Assembly (NCBI RefSeq): GCF_033097365.1
Contig: NZ_AP028461.1
Coordinates: forward strand, 4,650,001 to 4,714,000
Direction: 5' to 3'
DNA: 64,000 nt
Source: Actinoplanes sichuanensis
GTDB taxonomy: Bacteria; Actinomycetota; Actinomycetes; Mycobacteriales; Micromonosporaceae
Within the stretch, counting starts at the first letter, position 1; the number at the start of each line of letters is the position of its first letter. This document shows, in pieces, positions 8,828 to 15,709 of the stretch. The position numbers and the translations under genes are program-made. The notes beneath the pieces are model-generated. The model worked only from the letters and a program-made list of their open reading frames with translations. It was not told the DNA's origin and ran no database searches.

Positions 8828-9438
8828 CCGAGGTCCACGGTCGCATCGCAACCGCCCTCCACGTGCTTGCTATGGGTGGCGATGACGACCGCACAACCCT
8901 GCCGGGCCATCTGCCGGAGCACGTCGATCACCATCGTGGCGTTGTCGCTGTCCAAGGCGCCGGTCGGTTCGTCGGCGAGGACCACCTTCGGCTTCTTGAC
9001 GATCAGTCGGGCCAGCGCGACGCGTTGTTGCTCGCCGCCGCTGAGTCGGTAGACCCGATCGCGGCCACGTCCGCCGAGACCCACGCGCTGCAGTGCCTCC
9101 GCCGAGGACCGACGATCCCGGGTGGTCACCGCGACATCGAGGTTGAAGTCGACGGTGGCGTTCTCGATCAGGGCATAGTTCTGGAACAGGTAGCCCAGCG
9201 TGTCGCGGCGAAGTCGCCGCCGGGCACCGGCCCGCACCCGGGTGATCTCCCTGCCCGCGACGACGATGGCGCCGGAGTCCACCGGTTCCAGAGTCCCCAG
9301 ACAGTTCAGGACGGTCGATTTGCCGCTGCCGCTGGGGCCGACCAGCGCCACCATCTCCCCCGCCTCGACGGTGAAGGACAGATCCGACCACAGGACACGG
9401 TCACCGAACGACTTGGTGATGCGGTTCGCGCTGATCAT
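8818..9438 (-). CDS. Bacteriocin-export ABC transporter ATP-binding protein (lactococcin 972 group)
   Basis: The 206-residue protein is a complete ABC ATPase: Walker A GPSGSGKST near residue 38, signature LSGGEQQRVALAR, Walker B VVLADEPTGALD, and switch histidine in ATHSK. It is of the MacB/LolD type that works with FtsX-like permeases. The compact size and the presence of a bacteriocin precursor and DUF1430-like membrane protein on the same strand assign it to the lactococcin-972 export group. A good ribosome site (ggaggc) survives 8 bases before the ATG, but an IS605-type element now separates the gene from its operon partners, so its transcription probably depends on a promoter within or at the edge of that element. 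Confidence 0.85.
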   Translation of the reverse strand: MISANRITKSFGDRVLWSDLSFTVEAGEMVALVGPSGSGKSTVLNCLGTLEPVDSGAIVVAGREITRVRAGARRRLRRDTLGYLFQNYALIENATVDFNLDVAVTTRDRRSSAEALQRVGLGGRGRDRVYRLSGGEQQRVALARLIVKKPKVVLADEPTGALDSDNATMVIDVLRQMARQGCAVVIATHSKHVEGGCDATVDLGGR

Positions 9439-9457
9439 CGAGAAGCCTCCGTGGAAA

Positions 9458-9478
9458 CCCCCGGCTTTAGCCGTGGGG
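9458..9478. other. IS left-end hairpin
   Basis: Stem of CCCC/GGGG and CGGCT/AGCCG with loop TT and a bulged T, near-identical in plan to the right-end hairpin. It is the likely TnpA recognition structure at the tnpA-proximal end. Confidence 0.7.
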
Positions 9479-9513
9479 AGGAATCGGATTTCCTGCGGAG
9501 CAGGTCAGGGATG

Positions 9514-9540
9514 GCCCATCCGCCGTCAAGGCGGATGGGC
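9514..9540. terminator. Perfect hairpin just after tnpA
   Basis: An 11-bp perfect stem (9514-9524 with 9530-9540) with loop GTCAA, lying 7 bases beyond the tnpA stop. It could terminate tnpA transcription and so insulate the downstream bacteriocin ATPase gene, or form part of the left-end structure. Confidence 0.6.
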
Positions 9541-9546
9541 GTCTGG

Positions 9547-9942
9547 TCAGACGTTGCGCTGGTTCTCCACATATTTCTTCACGATCTCCAGGGTTGCGCC
9601 GCCGACGGTGGCGACGAGGTAGCTGTTGGTCCACAGGGTCGGAATACGGGTGCGGAGCTCGGGGAACTCCTGCCGGATGAGCCGCGAGGAACGGCTCTTG
9701 ATCTGCTTGACCAGGCGGTGGATGCCGTACTGGGGGCCGCAGGTGACCAGCAGCTGCATGTGGTCGGGCATGGTCTCCAGTTCGGTGACGGGTGCGTTCC
9801 GCTCGTCGCAGACCTCGCGGATGATCTGTTTGAGCCGGGTGTCGACGTCTGCGGTGATGACCTTGCGTCGGTACTTCGGGCACCAGACGACGTGATAGGT
9901 GCAGCGGTGTACGACGTTGTCGTTCGATCGGGTCTCGTCCAC
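9547..9942 (-). CDS. tnpA: IS200/IS605 Y1 transposase TnpA
   Basis: The 131-residue size and sequence (YHVVWCPKYRRKV near the N-terminus, MPDHMQLLV, IVKKYVENQ at the C-terminus) identify the single-strand Y1 transposase of this family. The catalytic tyrosine is Tyr124. The metal-binding motif, usually HUH (PDHVHLL), reads His61-Met-Gln63, that is an HUQ form, with the codon CAG clear in the sequence. Whether this enzyme is active is therefore open. The start is GTG, and the gene diverges from tnpB with only 11 bases between start codons. Confidence 0.9.
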   Translation of the reverse strand: MDETRSNDNVVHRCTYHVVWCPKYRRKVITADVDTRLKQIIREVCDERNAPVTELETMPDHMQLLVTCGPQYGIHRLVKQIKSRSSRLIRQEFPELRTRIPTLWTNSYLVATVGGATLEIVKKYVENQRNV

Positions 9943-9953
9943 CGCCGCAGCAT

Positions 9954-11201
9954 GTGGCTTCGATTTGTATGCTGTTCAATGTGGACGAGACGGTGCGTTA
10001 CACCTACCGACTGCGGCCCGGCCGCATCGCGGAGGTCGCACTGCTGTCCGAGTGGAGCAGGTGCCGTTGGCTGTGGAACGAAGCCGTCCACCAGCAGAAG
10101 ACCGGCCGTAACCCGACGTTCGGGAAGTTGTCGAAGCTGCTGACCGAGGCGCGTTCCCGCAACTGCTGGCTGCGCGATGGTTCGCAGGTCGCCCAGCAGC
10201 AGGCCCTGCGGACCTACGGTGCAGCCCTGAACGATTCGTTCAAGGTCAAGGGCCGAGGCCGGCCGAAGGTGAAGCGGCTCAAGGACGCCCTGCCGTCGCT
10301 GGAGTACACCCGTAACGGGTTCAGACTGGTCGACGGCCGTCTGCGGCTGCCCGGCAAGGTGTTCGTCCCGGTCGTCTGGTCCCGGGAACCGCCGTCCGGC
10401 CCGTCGTCTGTCCGGGTCTACCGCGACAGTCTCGGCCACTGGTACGCGTCGTTCGTGGTCCGCCGTGAGATGGCCGAGACGTCGGACGCGGACCTGCCGG
10501 GCATCGGTGTCGACTGGGGCGTGAGGACCACCGCTACCACCACCGATCCGGCCTTCGACCTGCCGCATCTCGGCCACCGGCGCCGGTGCGCCGCCGAACT
10601 GGCCAAGGCCCAGCGCAAGATGGCCCGCCGACGGCGGCCCAAGGAGCAGAAGGCGTCGAAGGGCTACCTGACCGCGAAGCGGCAGGCCGCCCGGATCGCG
10701 AAGAAGGCCGCCCGGCAGAACACCCACGACGCCCGCGCCTGGGCCAAGACCGTGGTCGAGCACCACGCGCTGATCGCCGTCGAGGACTTCAAACCGAAGT
10801 TCCTGGCCAAGACCGGCATGGCCCGCAAGGCCGCCGACAACGCGATCGGCGCGTGCAAACGAGAACTGATCGAGCGTGGTACGCGGGCGGGCCGAAAAGT
10901 GGTGCCGGTGCCGCCCGCCTACACCACGATGACCTGCTCCGGGTGCGGCGAGAGAACCAATCTCCGCCTCGGACTGGGTGTACGGATTTTCGAGTGCACG
11001 GCCTGCGGCTACACCGCAGACCGTGACCTCAACGCCGCGAGGACGATCCTCGCCACGGCTGAACGCGACCGTGCCAGTGCCGACGACGTAAGACATCAGA
11101 TCGCCTCCTTCCGGGAGGATTGGTCGAATGCGGTCCGAGCTGGAAATCCAGGGCCTCGCCCCGGAGGAAAATCCCCCGGATTCATCCGTGGGGATCGTTA
11201 A
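9954..11201 (+). CDS. tnpB: TnpB RNA-guided nuclease of IS605-type element
   Basis: The product (415 residues, GTG start; ATG at 9969 gives a more usual N-terminus) has the TnpB layout: an N-terminal helical part with YRLRPG and CRWLWNEAV, and a split RuvC nuclease with a zinc ribbon. The three catalytic acids are present: Asp187 (GVDWGV), Glu277 (VEDFKPKF) and Asp358 (DRDLNAA). The ribbon has two CxxC pairs (CSGCG, CTACG). TnpB proteins cut DNA using a guide RNA made from the right end of the element, so the last part of this gene and the following bases should also encode that RNA. The reading frame ends inside the right-end sequence. Confidence 0.92.
   Translation: MASICMLFNVDETVRYTYRLRPGRIAEVALLSEWSRCRWLWNEAVHQQKTGRNPTFGKLSKLLTEARSRNCWLRDGSQVAQQQALRTYGAALNDSFKVKGRGRPKVKRLKDALPSLEYTRNGFRLVDGRLRLPGKVFVPVVWSREPPSGPSSVRVYRDSLGHWYASFVVRREMAETSDADLPGIGVDWGVRTTATTTDPAFDLPHLGHRRRCAAELAKAQRKMARRRRPKEQKASKGYLTAKRQAARIAKKAARQNTHDARAWAKTVVEHHALIAVEDFKPKFLAKTGMARKAADNAIGACKRELIERGTRAGRKVVPVPPAYTTMTCSGCGERTNLRLGLGVRIFECTACGYTADRDLNAARTILATAERDRASADDVRHQIASFREDWSNAVRAGNPGPRPGGKSPGFIRGDR
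11171..11195. other. IS right-end hairpin and probable guide-RNA scaffold end
   Basis: AT-CCCC-CGGAT / ATCCG-T-GGGG-AT imperfect hairpin inside the last codons of tnpB. It mirrors the left-end hairpin in plan. In characterised TnpB systems the guide RNA spans this region and its guide is read from the flanking DNA, here from about 11196 onward. Confidence 0.65.
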
Positions 11202-11210
11202 GCGTCGCTC

Positions 11211-13274
11211 CTAGGACAGGCTCGCCGAATGGGTTCTCACGAAGGTGGCGTTGATCCGCACCAGGACCAGCACGGTCAGCGCCAAGGCCGGCATCGCGAT
11301 GCCGGCGGCCAGCAGTGGCTCCACGCCCTGCAACGGCAGCAGACCCGGCGGTGCCGGCGGGGCTCCGGGCGCCGTCGACCGGGCGATGGCCGTCGCGGTG
11401 CCGTGTTGACTCCACACCGCCATCCCGACGGCGAGCAGGCCTTCGAACACCAGGATCCCCCCGTGCGTACGCAGGAAGCTCCACCCGCAGAGGTACTTCA
11501 CGTACAGCGTCTGAGCACGGCGCCGGCAGTACACGATCGACGACGCCGCGGCGGTGACCAGATAGACCACGACGGCCGCGACGAGGCTGAACACCTGTAG
11601 GCCGAACTGGTTGCGGAGGTCACGGTATCTGTCGGCCGCCTCCTGGGCGAACGCGCTCACCCCGGGTACATAGGTGTCCAGACCGGCGGCGGCCAGGCTC
11701 GCCATGGTGCGGTCGGCGTCCTTGACGAGGATCTCGCCACGACTGGCGGCGGAGGTGTACTCGTCGTCCGGAATCACTCCGGAGGCTCCGGACACCACCA
11801 CGATGACCGGATCGTCGAGCACCGGGCCGCCCTCACCGGCCGAACCGACGAACACCGGCACGGACTGGTGGTCACGGAGCTGTTCCAGCCGTACCCCGGG
11901 AAGGTCGCCGCGGCCCGACCTGGCCGCCTGCGCCGTGGCCCACGTGGTGACCTGCGCGGTGATGCGCGCCGCGTCGGAGGCGTATCGCTGCGGCGACAGT
12001 ATCCGTAGGTGGTCGTCGCCGGCCGGCCGGACCGGGGTGTCGGCGGCGGTTCGGATCTCGTGGTCGAGCAGATAGGCGTCGTTCACCACGAGCACGTCGG
12101 GCCCGGTCGTTCCGGCGAGCCGGGAACCGGGCCGGTTCAGCCACGCGAGCACCACCTCATCGCGGGTGTCGGCGTCGCGGATCCATCGGCCGATCCGGTC
12201 GTCGATCGCCGCACCGCGCTGCCCGTCGTCGATGACGCTGCTGATCCGCAGGTGGTAGGCATCGCCCATCGCGGCCCAGACCCGGGACCGGTTTCGCTGC
12301 TCCTGCACGGCGAATCCGGCGGCGATGGTCGCGGTGGTGACCGAGAAGATCAGCGCGACGGCCGCGATGCGCAGCACATACGTGCCGGCGCTCGCCCAGG
12401 CGGCCGTCACCTCGCCCTTGACGGCGTTCACGATCTCGTCGTCGTGCACGAGCGCCAGAGTGACGACATGGGCCAGCAGGGCGGCGAGCACGTAGACGCC
12501 CGCGAACGACAGCGCCACCGACGCGTAGGTGCCGATCTGGTTCAGATCGTTGTAGAGGTACAGCAGGGTGACCGTCACCGAGCAGGTTCCGACGGCGGCC
12601 ACCGCGGCGAAACCGGCGAGCTGACGCAGGTCCCGGAACAGGATCCGGGCGTACGACTGGCCGTGCAGACGCTGAATGCCGTACGACTTGGCGTTGAGCG
12701 TGACGGCGCACGCCACGACGAGGATGACGACGAAACCCACCACGAGGAAGGCCCACAGCAGGGTTCCATTTCCGTAATAGGCCACGACGCCGGCCGGTGA
12801 GAACGCCGGTTCGACCTGACCGTGGTACCCCAACCGCGCGAACTCCCTCGCCAGCGCGACGGCCGCCGGTTCCGGTCCGTACACGTAGTAGAGCCCGTCC
12901 GGGTGAATGTTGACGATCTCCCGATACGGCCGCATCTCGACCGGAGCGCCACGGCTGAAGTCGGGGTAGCCCTGCGCCAGCCAACGGCTGGACTGCGCCT
13001 CGGGATCTCCCACCACCAGGTGAACACGCCGGATGCGCTCATCGCGCGGGTGTTGGTACAGACGTCCGACGTTGACGCCGTGGGCACGGGTTAAATCGTC
13101 CAGCATGTCGGCGACCCGCGGGCCGGGCGCCCCGTCGTCGGTGCGCTGGAAGCTGACGACGTACGAGGTGCCGGCCACCGTGGTCTCGTCGAAGTGGTGC
13201 ACGACGATGAAGGCCAGCGCCGCGGAGACGGTCAGCAGAACGGCGTACGCGAATTTGATTCCCTTGTGCAGCAT
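11211..13274 (-). CDS. Bacteriocin-associated integral membrane protein (lactococcin 972 immunity/export type)
   Basis: This 687-residue membrane protein has one helix at the N-terminus (about 7-25), a large exported domain to about 170, a helix cluster at about 172-325 (WAFLVVGFVVILVVACAV and others), a second exported domain at about 330-550 and three C-terminal helices. This duplicated FtsX-like layout is that of the DUF1430-type membrane proteins found with lactococcin-972-like peptides. It probably forms the exporter with the ABC ATPase and may also give self-protection; the split between these roles is not established. It lies 70 bp after the precursor gene. The stop is only about 10 bases from the IS right end. 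Confidence 0.85.
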   Translation of the reverse strand: MLHKGIKFAYAVLLTVSAALAFIVVHHFDETTVAGTSYVVSFQRTDDGAPGPRVADMLDDLTRAHGVNVGRLYQHPRDERIRRVHLVVGDPEAQSSRWLAQGYPDFSRGAPVEMRPYREIVNIHPDGLYYVYGPEPAAVALAREFARLGYHGQVEPAFSPAGVVAYYGNGTLLWAFLVVGFVVILVVACAVTLNAKSYGIQRLHGQSYARILFRDLRQLAGFAAVAAVGTCSVTVTLLYLYNDLNQIGTYASVALSFAGVYVLAALLAHVVTLALVHDDEIVNAVKGEVTAAWASAGTYVLRIAAVALIFSVTTATIAAGFAVQEQRNRSRVWAAMGDAYHLRISSVIDDGQRGAAIDDRIGRWIRDADTRDEVVLAWLNRPGSRLAGTTGPDVLVVNDAYLLDHEIRTAADTPVRPAGDDHLRILSPQRYASDAARITAQVTTWATAQAARSGRGDLPGVRLEQLRDHQSVPVFVGSAGEGGPVLDDPVIVVVSGASGVIPDDEYTSAASRGEILVKDADRTMASLAAAGLDTYVPGVSAFAQEAADRYRDLRNQFGLQVFSLVAAVVVYLVTAAASSIVYCRRRAQTLYVKYLCGWSFLRTHGGILVFEGLLAVGMAVWSQHGTATAIARSTAPGAPPAPPGLLPLQGVEPLLAAGIAMPALALTVLVLVRINATFVRTHSASLS

Positions 13275-13310
13275 GAGACCTCTGCCGTGTCACCTTGTCG
13301 TGAACAATGG

Positions 13311-13337
13311 CGGGGCGCCGCCGGAAGCGGCGCCCCG
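13311..13337. terminator. Hairpin between bacteriocin gene and export genes
   Basis: Perfect 11-bp GC-rich stem with loop CGGAA, starting 8 bases after the bacteriocin stop codon and 37 bases before the membrane-protein start. It has no U-tract. Its position suits partial termination or 3' end stabilisation, giving more precursor message than exporter message. Confidence 0.65.
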
Positions 13338-13344
13338 AAGATCG

Positions 13345-13650
13345 TCAGCAGGCGTTGTTCCAGTACGCCTTGTTGCCGCTGACTCCCGCGTACCTCCAGG
13401 CGTCCGACCACAGGCCGGGGTCGGTGCAGGCGCTACGGGAGGTGATCCCGTTGGACTTGACCGACGAGGTGTGCCAGTTGTTCGGATGCCAGTACTCGGA
13501 TCTGTTGATCCCGAAGTTGACGCCGTACGCCCAGGTCCCCCCACCGACGTACTCGGTAGTGGCCCATGCCGGTACGGCGACCGCGACCGCCGCCGTGGCA
13601 CCCACCAGCACCGCGATCAGCGACTTGGGCATTCGCTTACGTTTTCGCAT
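13345..13650 (-). CDS. Lactococcin 972-family bacteriocin precursor
   Basis: The product is a 101-residue secreted peptide. I choose the ATG at 13650 (MRKRKRMPKSL), which has the ribosome site ggaagga 8 bases upstream. A signal peptide (KSLIAVLVGATAAVAVAVPAWA) would be cut near Ala-Trp-Ala|Thr. The mature part begins TTEYVGGGTWAYGV and later has SEYWHPNNWHTSSV and GNKAYW, matching the family pattern of a GGGxWxYG start, a central S-x-Y-x-H-x-H region and an aromatic C-terminal end. Unlike the founding peptide it contains two cysteines (SAC and the final residue). The classic member acts on septum formation in sensitive Gram-positive cells; activity here is untested. Confidence 0.85.
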   Translation of the reverse strand: MRKRKRMPKSLIAVLVGATAAVAVAVPAWATTEYVGGGTWAYGVNFGINRSEYWHPNNWHTSSVKSNGITSRSACTDPGLWSDAWRYAGVSGNKAYWNNAC

Positions 13651-13766
13651 TGCCGTCGTCCTTCCCCTCAAGGTTGGTCGCCCATGAACTGGCTGCCAGT
13701 GAACTCAGCTGCGGCGTTGTCCAGTAGCCGTGTTCTGAGGTAAACAACCGCTGATGGGGCGGTCGG

Positions 13767-14657
13767 TCAGCCGATGACCCAGTCCACGGTCTGCACCGTC
13801 GAGGTCAGCCGCAGCCGCGCCAACCGGGCGCCCGGAGGTACGTCGAACACGACGTACTGGTCCGCCTCCTCGTCCGGCAGGACCCACTCGGCGGACGCCC
13901 ACGACTCCGTCGGGAAGATCCAGCCGGTGTCCTGTGCGGCGCCGAGCACCCAACTGAACGGCAGTTGGAAGTTGCTGGAGCTCAGATTCCGGACATGGAG
14001 GCGCAACGTGGTCCGATCCCCCGCCGGGTCCTCCGACGCGAGGGCGGTGACCTCGCGCAGAGAGTTGGTGGCCCCACCGATGATCGCCGTGGTGCCGAGG
14101 ACGAGCGTCTTGCACGGTGTGACGGCGGCCGCGTCCAACGCCAGGACGGAGGCGGGGCTGGGGGCCCGGTAACTCGGCATCCCACCCCGAGGTGTCGTGC
14201 ATCGGTCGTCGGCGTCCGGGACGGCCACATATCCCTCACGGATCGGCCCGAACATGTTGAACGACGACGACCTCGGCGACGGGTTCGGGGACGGACTCGG
14301 AGACGACGTCGGCGACGCCGCCCGGGCTCGCCGTAGAGCCGCCAGGACGTCCGGGTCGAGGCGCTCGGTCACCGGGTTCGGTTCGCGGGGCAGCCGGTCG
14401 CCGGGGTTCGGTCCGGACGTCGAGGGGCGGTTCACCGCCAGGACCAGCGACAGCACGACGATCGCCGCGAGCGGGCCCGCGATCACCAGGCTCCAGCGGC
14501 GGCGAGCCCGTGGCACGGCGACCACCGCCTTCTGCGCGGGTTCCGGGACCGCCGGCTCGACTACCGGGCGGCGTCGAGCGACGCGCACCGCGAGGAACAC
14601 ACCGGCGGCGACCACGGCTACCACAGCCATGAGAGCGGCCCGGCGTCGCGACGGCAT
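13767..14657 (-). CDS. Membrane-anchored protein, paralogue of divergent neighbour
   Basis: No known family is recognised. The protein has two hydrophobic segments (about 7-25 and 57-77), a Ser/Pro-rich linker (SPTSSPSPSPNPSPRSSS) and an exported C-terminal domain of about 150 residues with two cysteines. The C-terminal domain is clearly homologous to that of the divergent gene at 14684: RLHVRN / RLHFRN, VVFDVPPGARLARLRL / VAFDVADGTRLTRLRV, and TVDWVIG / TVDWLIPG. I start at MPSRRRAA (14657); a TTG at 14669 is also possible. The fold may be a beta-sandwich, judging by alternating strands, but this is a guess. Confidence 0.7.
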   Translation of the reverse strand: MPSRRRAALMAVVAVVAAGVFLAVRVARRRPVVEPAVPEPAQKAVVAVPRARRRWSLVIAGPLAAIVVLSLVLAVNRPSTSGPNPGDRLPREPNPVTERLDPDVLAALRRARAASPTSSPSPSPNPSPRSSSFNMFGPIREGYVAVPDADDRCTTPRGGMPSYRAPSPASVLALDAAAVTPCKTLVLGTTAIIGGATNSLREVTALASEDPAGDRTTLRLHVRNLSSSNFQLPFSWVLGAAQDTGWIFPTESWASAEWVLPDEEADQYVVFDVPPGARLARLRLTSTVQTVDWVIG

Positions 14658-14683
14658 GGTCACTATCAACCGTTCGGCGTACT

Positions 14684-15640
14684 GTGACCGGATCTGAGCG
14701 GCTCCGTCGAGCGCGCGAGCCGCTCAGTTCGGGCCGCCTCCGGACGATCGGTTCTGGTGTGGGCACACCGTCCCGACGCCGCTTCCGGCGGGCGGTCGTC
14801 CTGGCCACGGGGGCGCTGGTCGCGGCCTGGGCGGGGTCGATCGTGCGGGCCGTGCACCGCCGGCGGATGACCGCTGTCCGGCCGCCCGCCGACGTGACGG
14901 CACCGCCGCGACAGGTCCCCGACCCCGTGGTGCCGGCACCGACATCCGTGCCGCACAGGTGGGTCCGGCTCGCCGCGGTTCCGGCCGTCCTCGTTCTGCT
15001 GCTCGCGGCAGCCGTGATCATCACCCGGCCCTCGGCGTCGCGCCCGCGACCGTACGACTCCCCCTCCCTCTCGTCGGACGAGAAGGCCCGCCTCCTGGAG
15101 GCGATCCGCGATACGAACCACGACGTACGACTGCCCGGCGCCGTGCCGACGTCGAGTCCGGTGGCGGAGAAATGCTCGGCGATGCCTTTCGGGGAGCCGG
15201 AGTTCCCGATCAACGACAAGTTGTCCACCGACAGCAGGTCCGCCCTGACCAGGGCCGCGTGCACGACGGTCGAACTCGGCGGGACCGGACGCATCGGCTT
15301 CCACACCGCCGAGATGACGGACGTGACCGCCCGCTGGGCCGTGCACCCGGACGAGCATCCGGCGACGCCCCCGGTGCCACCGGGCCGGCACCGGACATGG
15401 TTCCGTCTGCATTTCCGGAACACCGGCACCGCAGCCTTCCCTCTACCGCACGTGTGGGTCTGGGCGGCGTCGCCGCAGGAGGGCTGGAGAGTCGGTGTGG
15501 ACCTGCCGATCGCGGCCTTCACCCTCCGTCCCGGCGACGAGGGCGAGCAGCTCGTGGCGTTCGACGTCGCCGACGGCACCCGCCTGACCCGGCTCCGGGT
15601 GGGCCCACACGGCACCGTCGACTGGCTGATCCCCGGTTGA
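14684..15640 (+). CDS. Membrane-anchored protein, paralogue of divergent neighbour
   Basis: This is the partner of the gene at 13767, with the same plan: a hydrophobic helix (AVVLATGALVAAWAG), a second helix (LAAVPAVLVLLLAAAVII), then an exported domain with two cysteines and the shared ending TVDWLIPG. A GTG at 14759 (GTPSRRRF) aligns better with the MPSRRRAA start of the paralogue and would leave about 100 bp between the divergent starts, so the true start may be there. It is followed 69 bp later by the CHAT protease gene on the same strand and may be its operon partner. Function unknown. Confidence 0.7.
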   Translation: MTGSERLRRAREPLSSGRLRTIGSGVGTPSRRRFRRAVVLATGALVAAWAGSIVRAVHRRRMTAVRPPADVTAPPRQVPDPVVPAPTSVPHRWVRLAAVPAVLVLLLAAAVIITRPSASRPRPYDSPSLSSDEKARLLEAIRDTNHDVRLPGAVPTSSPVAEKCSAMPFGEPEFPINDKLSTDSRSALTRAACTTVELGGTGRIGFHTAEMTDVTARWAVHPDEHPATPPVPPGRHRTWFRLHFRNTGTAAFPLPHVWVWAASPQEGWRVGVDLPIAAFTLRPGDEGEQLVAFDVADGTRLTRLRVGPHGTVDWLIPG

Positions 15641-15709
15641 CCCGGCACACCACAGGGCCCGTCCCAGCGGTCCGTCAGCTCCAGGTGAGCGACAACCGAG
15701 GAGGCCGCC

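Larger units (their letters stand above)
9455..11200. mobile_element. IS605-type insertion sequence (tnpA and tnpB divergent)
   Basis: The element contains a Y1 transposase gene and a tnpB gene, back to back. Each end carries the same type of imperfect hairpin (9458-9478 and 11173-11193): CCCC, a five-base arm CGGCT or CGGAT, a two-base loop, the complementary arm, a bulged T, then GGGG. Such subterminal hairpins are how this family marks its ends; no terminal inverted repeat or target duplication is expected. The exact boundaries are uncertain by a few bases. Removing the element leaves about 30 bp between the flanking bacteriocin genes. Confidence 0.85.

Noticed and set aside
9954..11201. 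RuvC nuclease gene as a Cas12-type effector
   Set aside because: Size, paired tnpA and hairpin ends fit TnpB of an IS605-type element; no CRISPR array is nearby.
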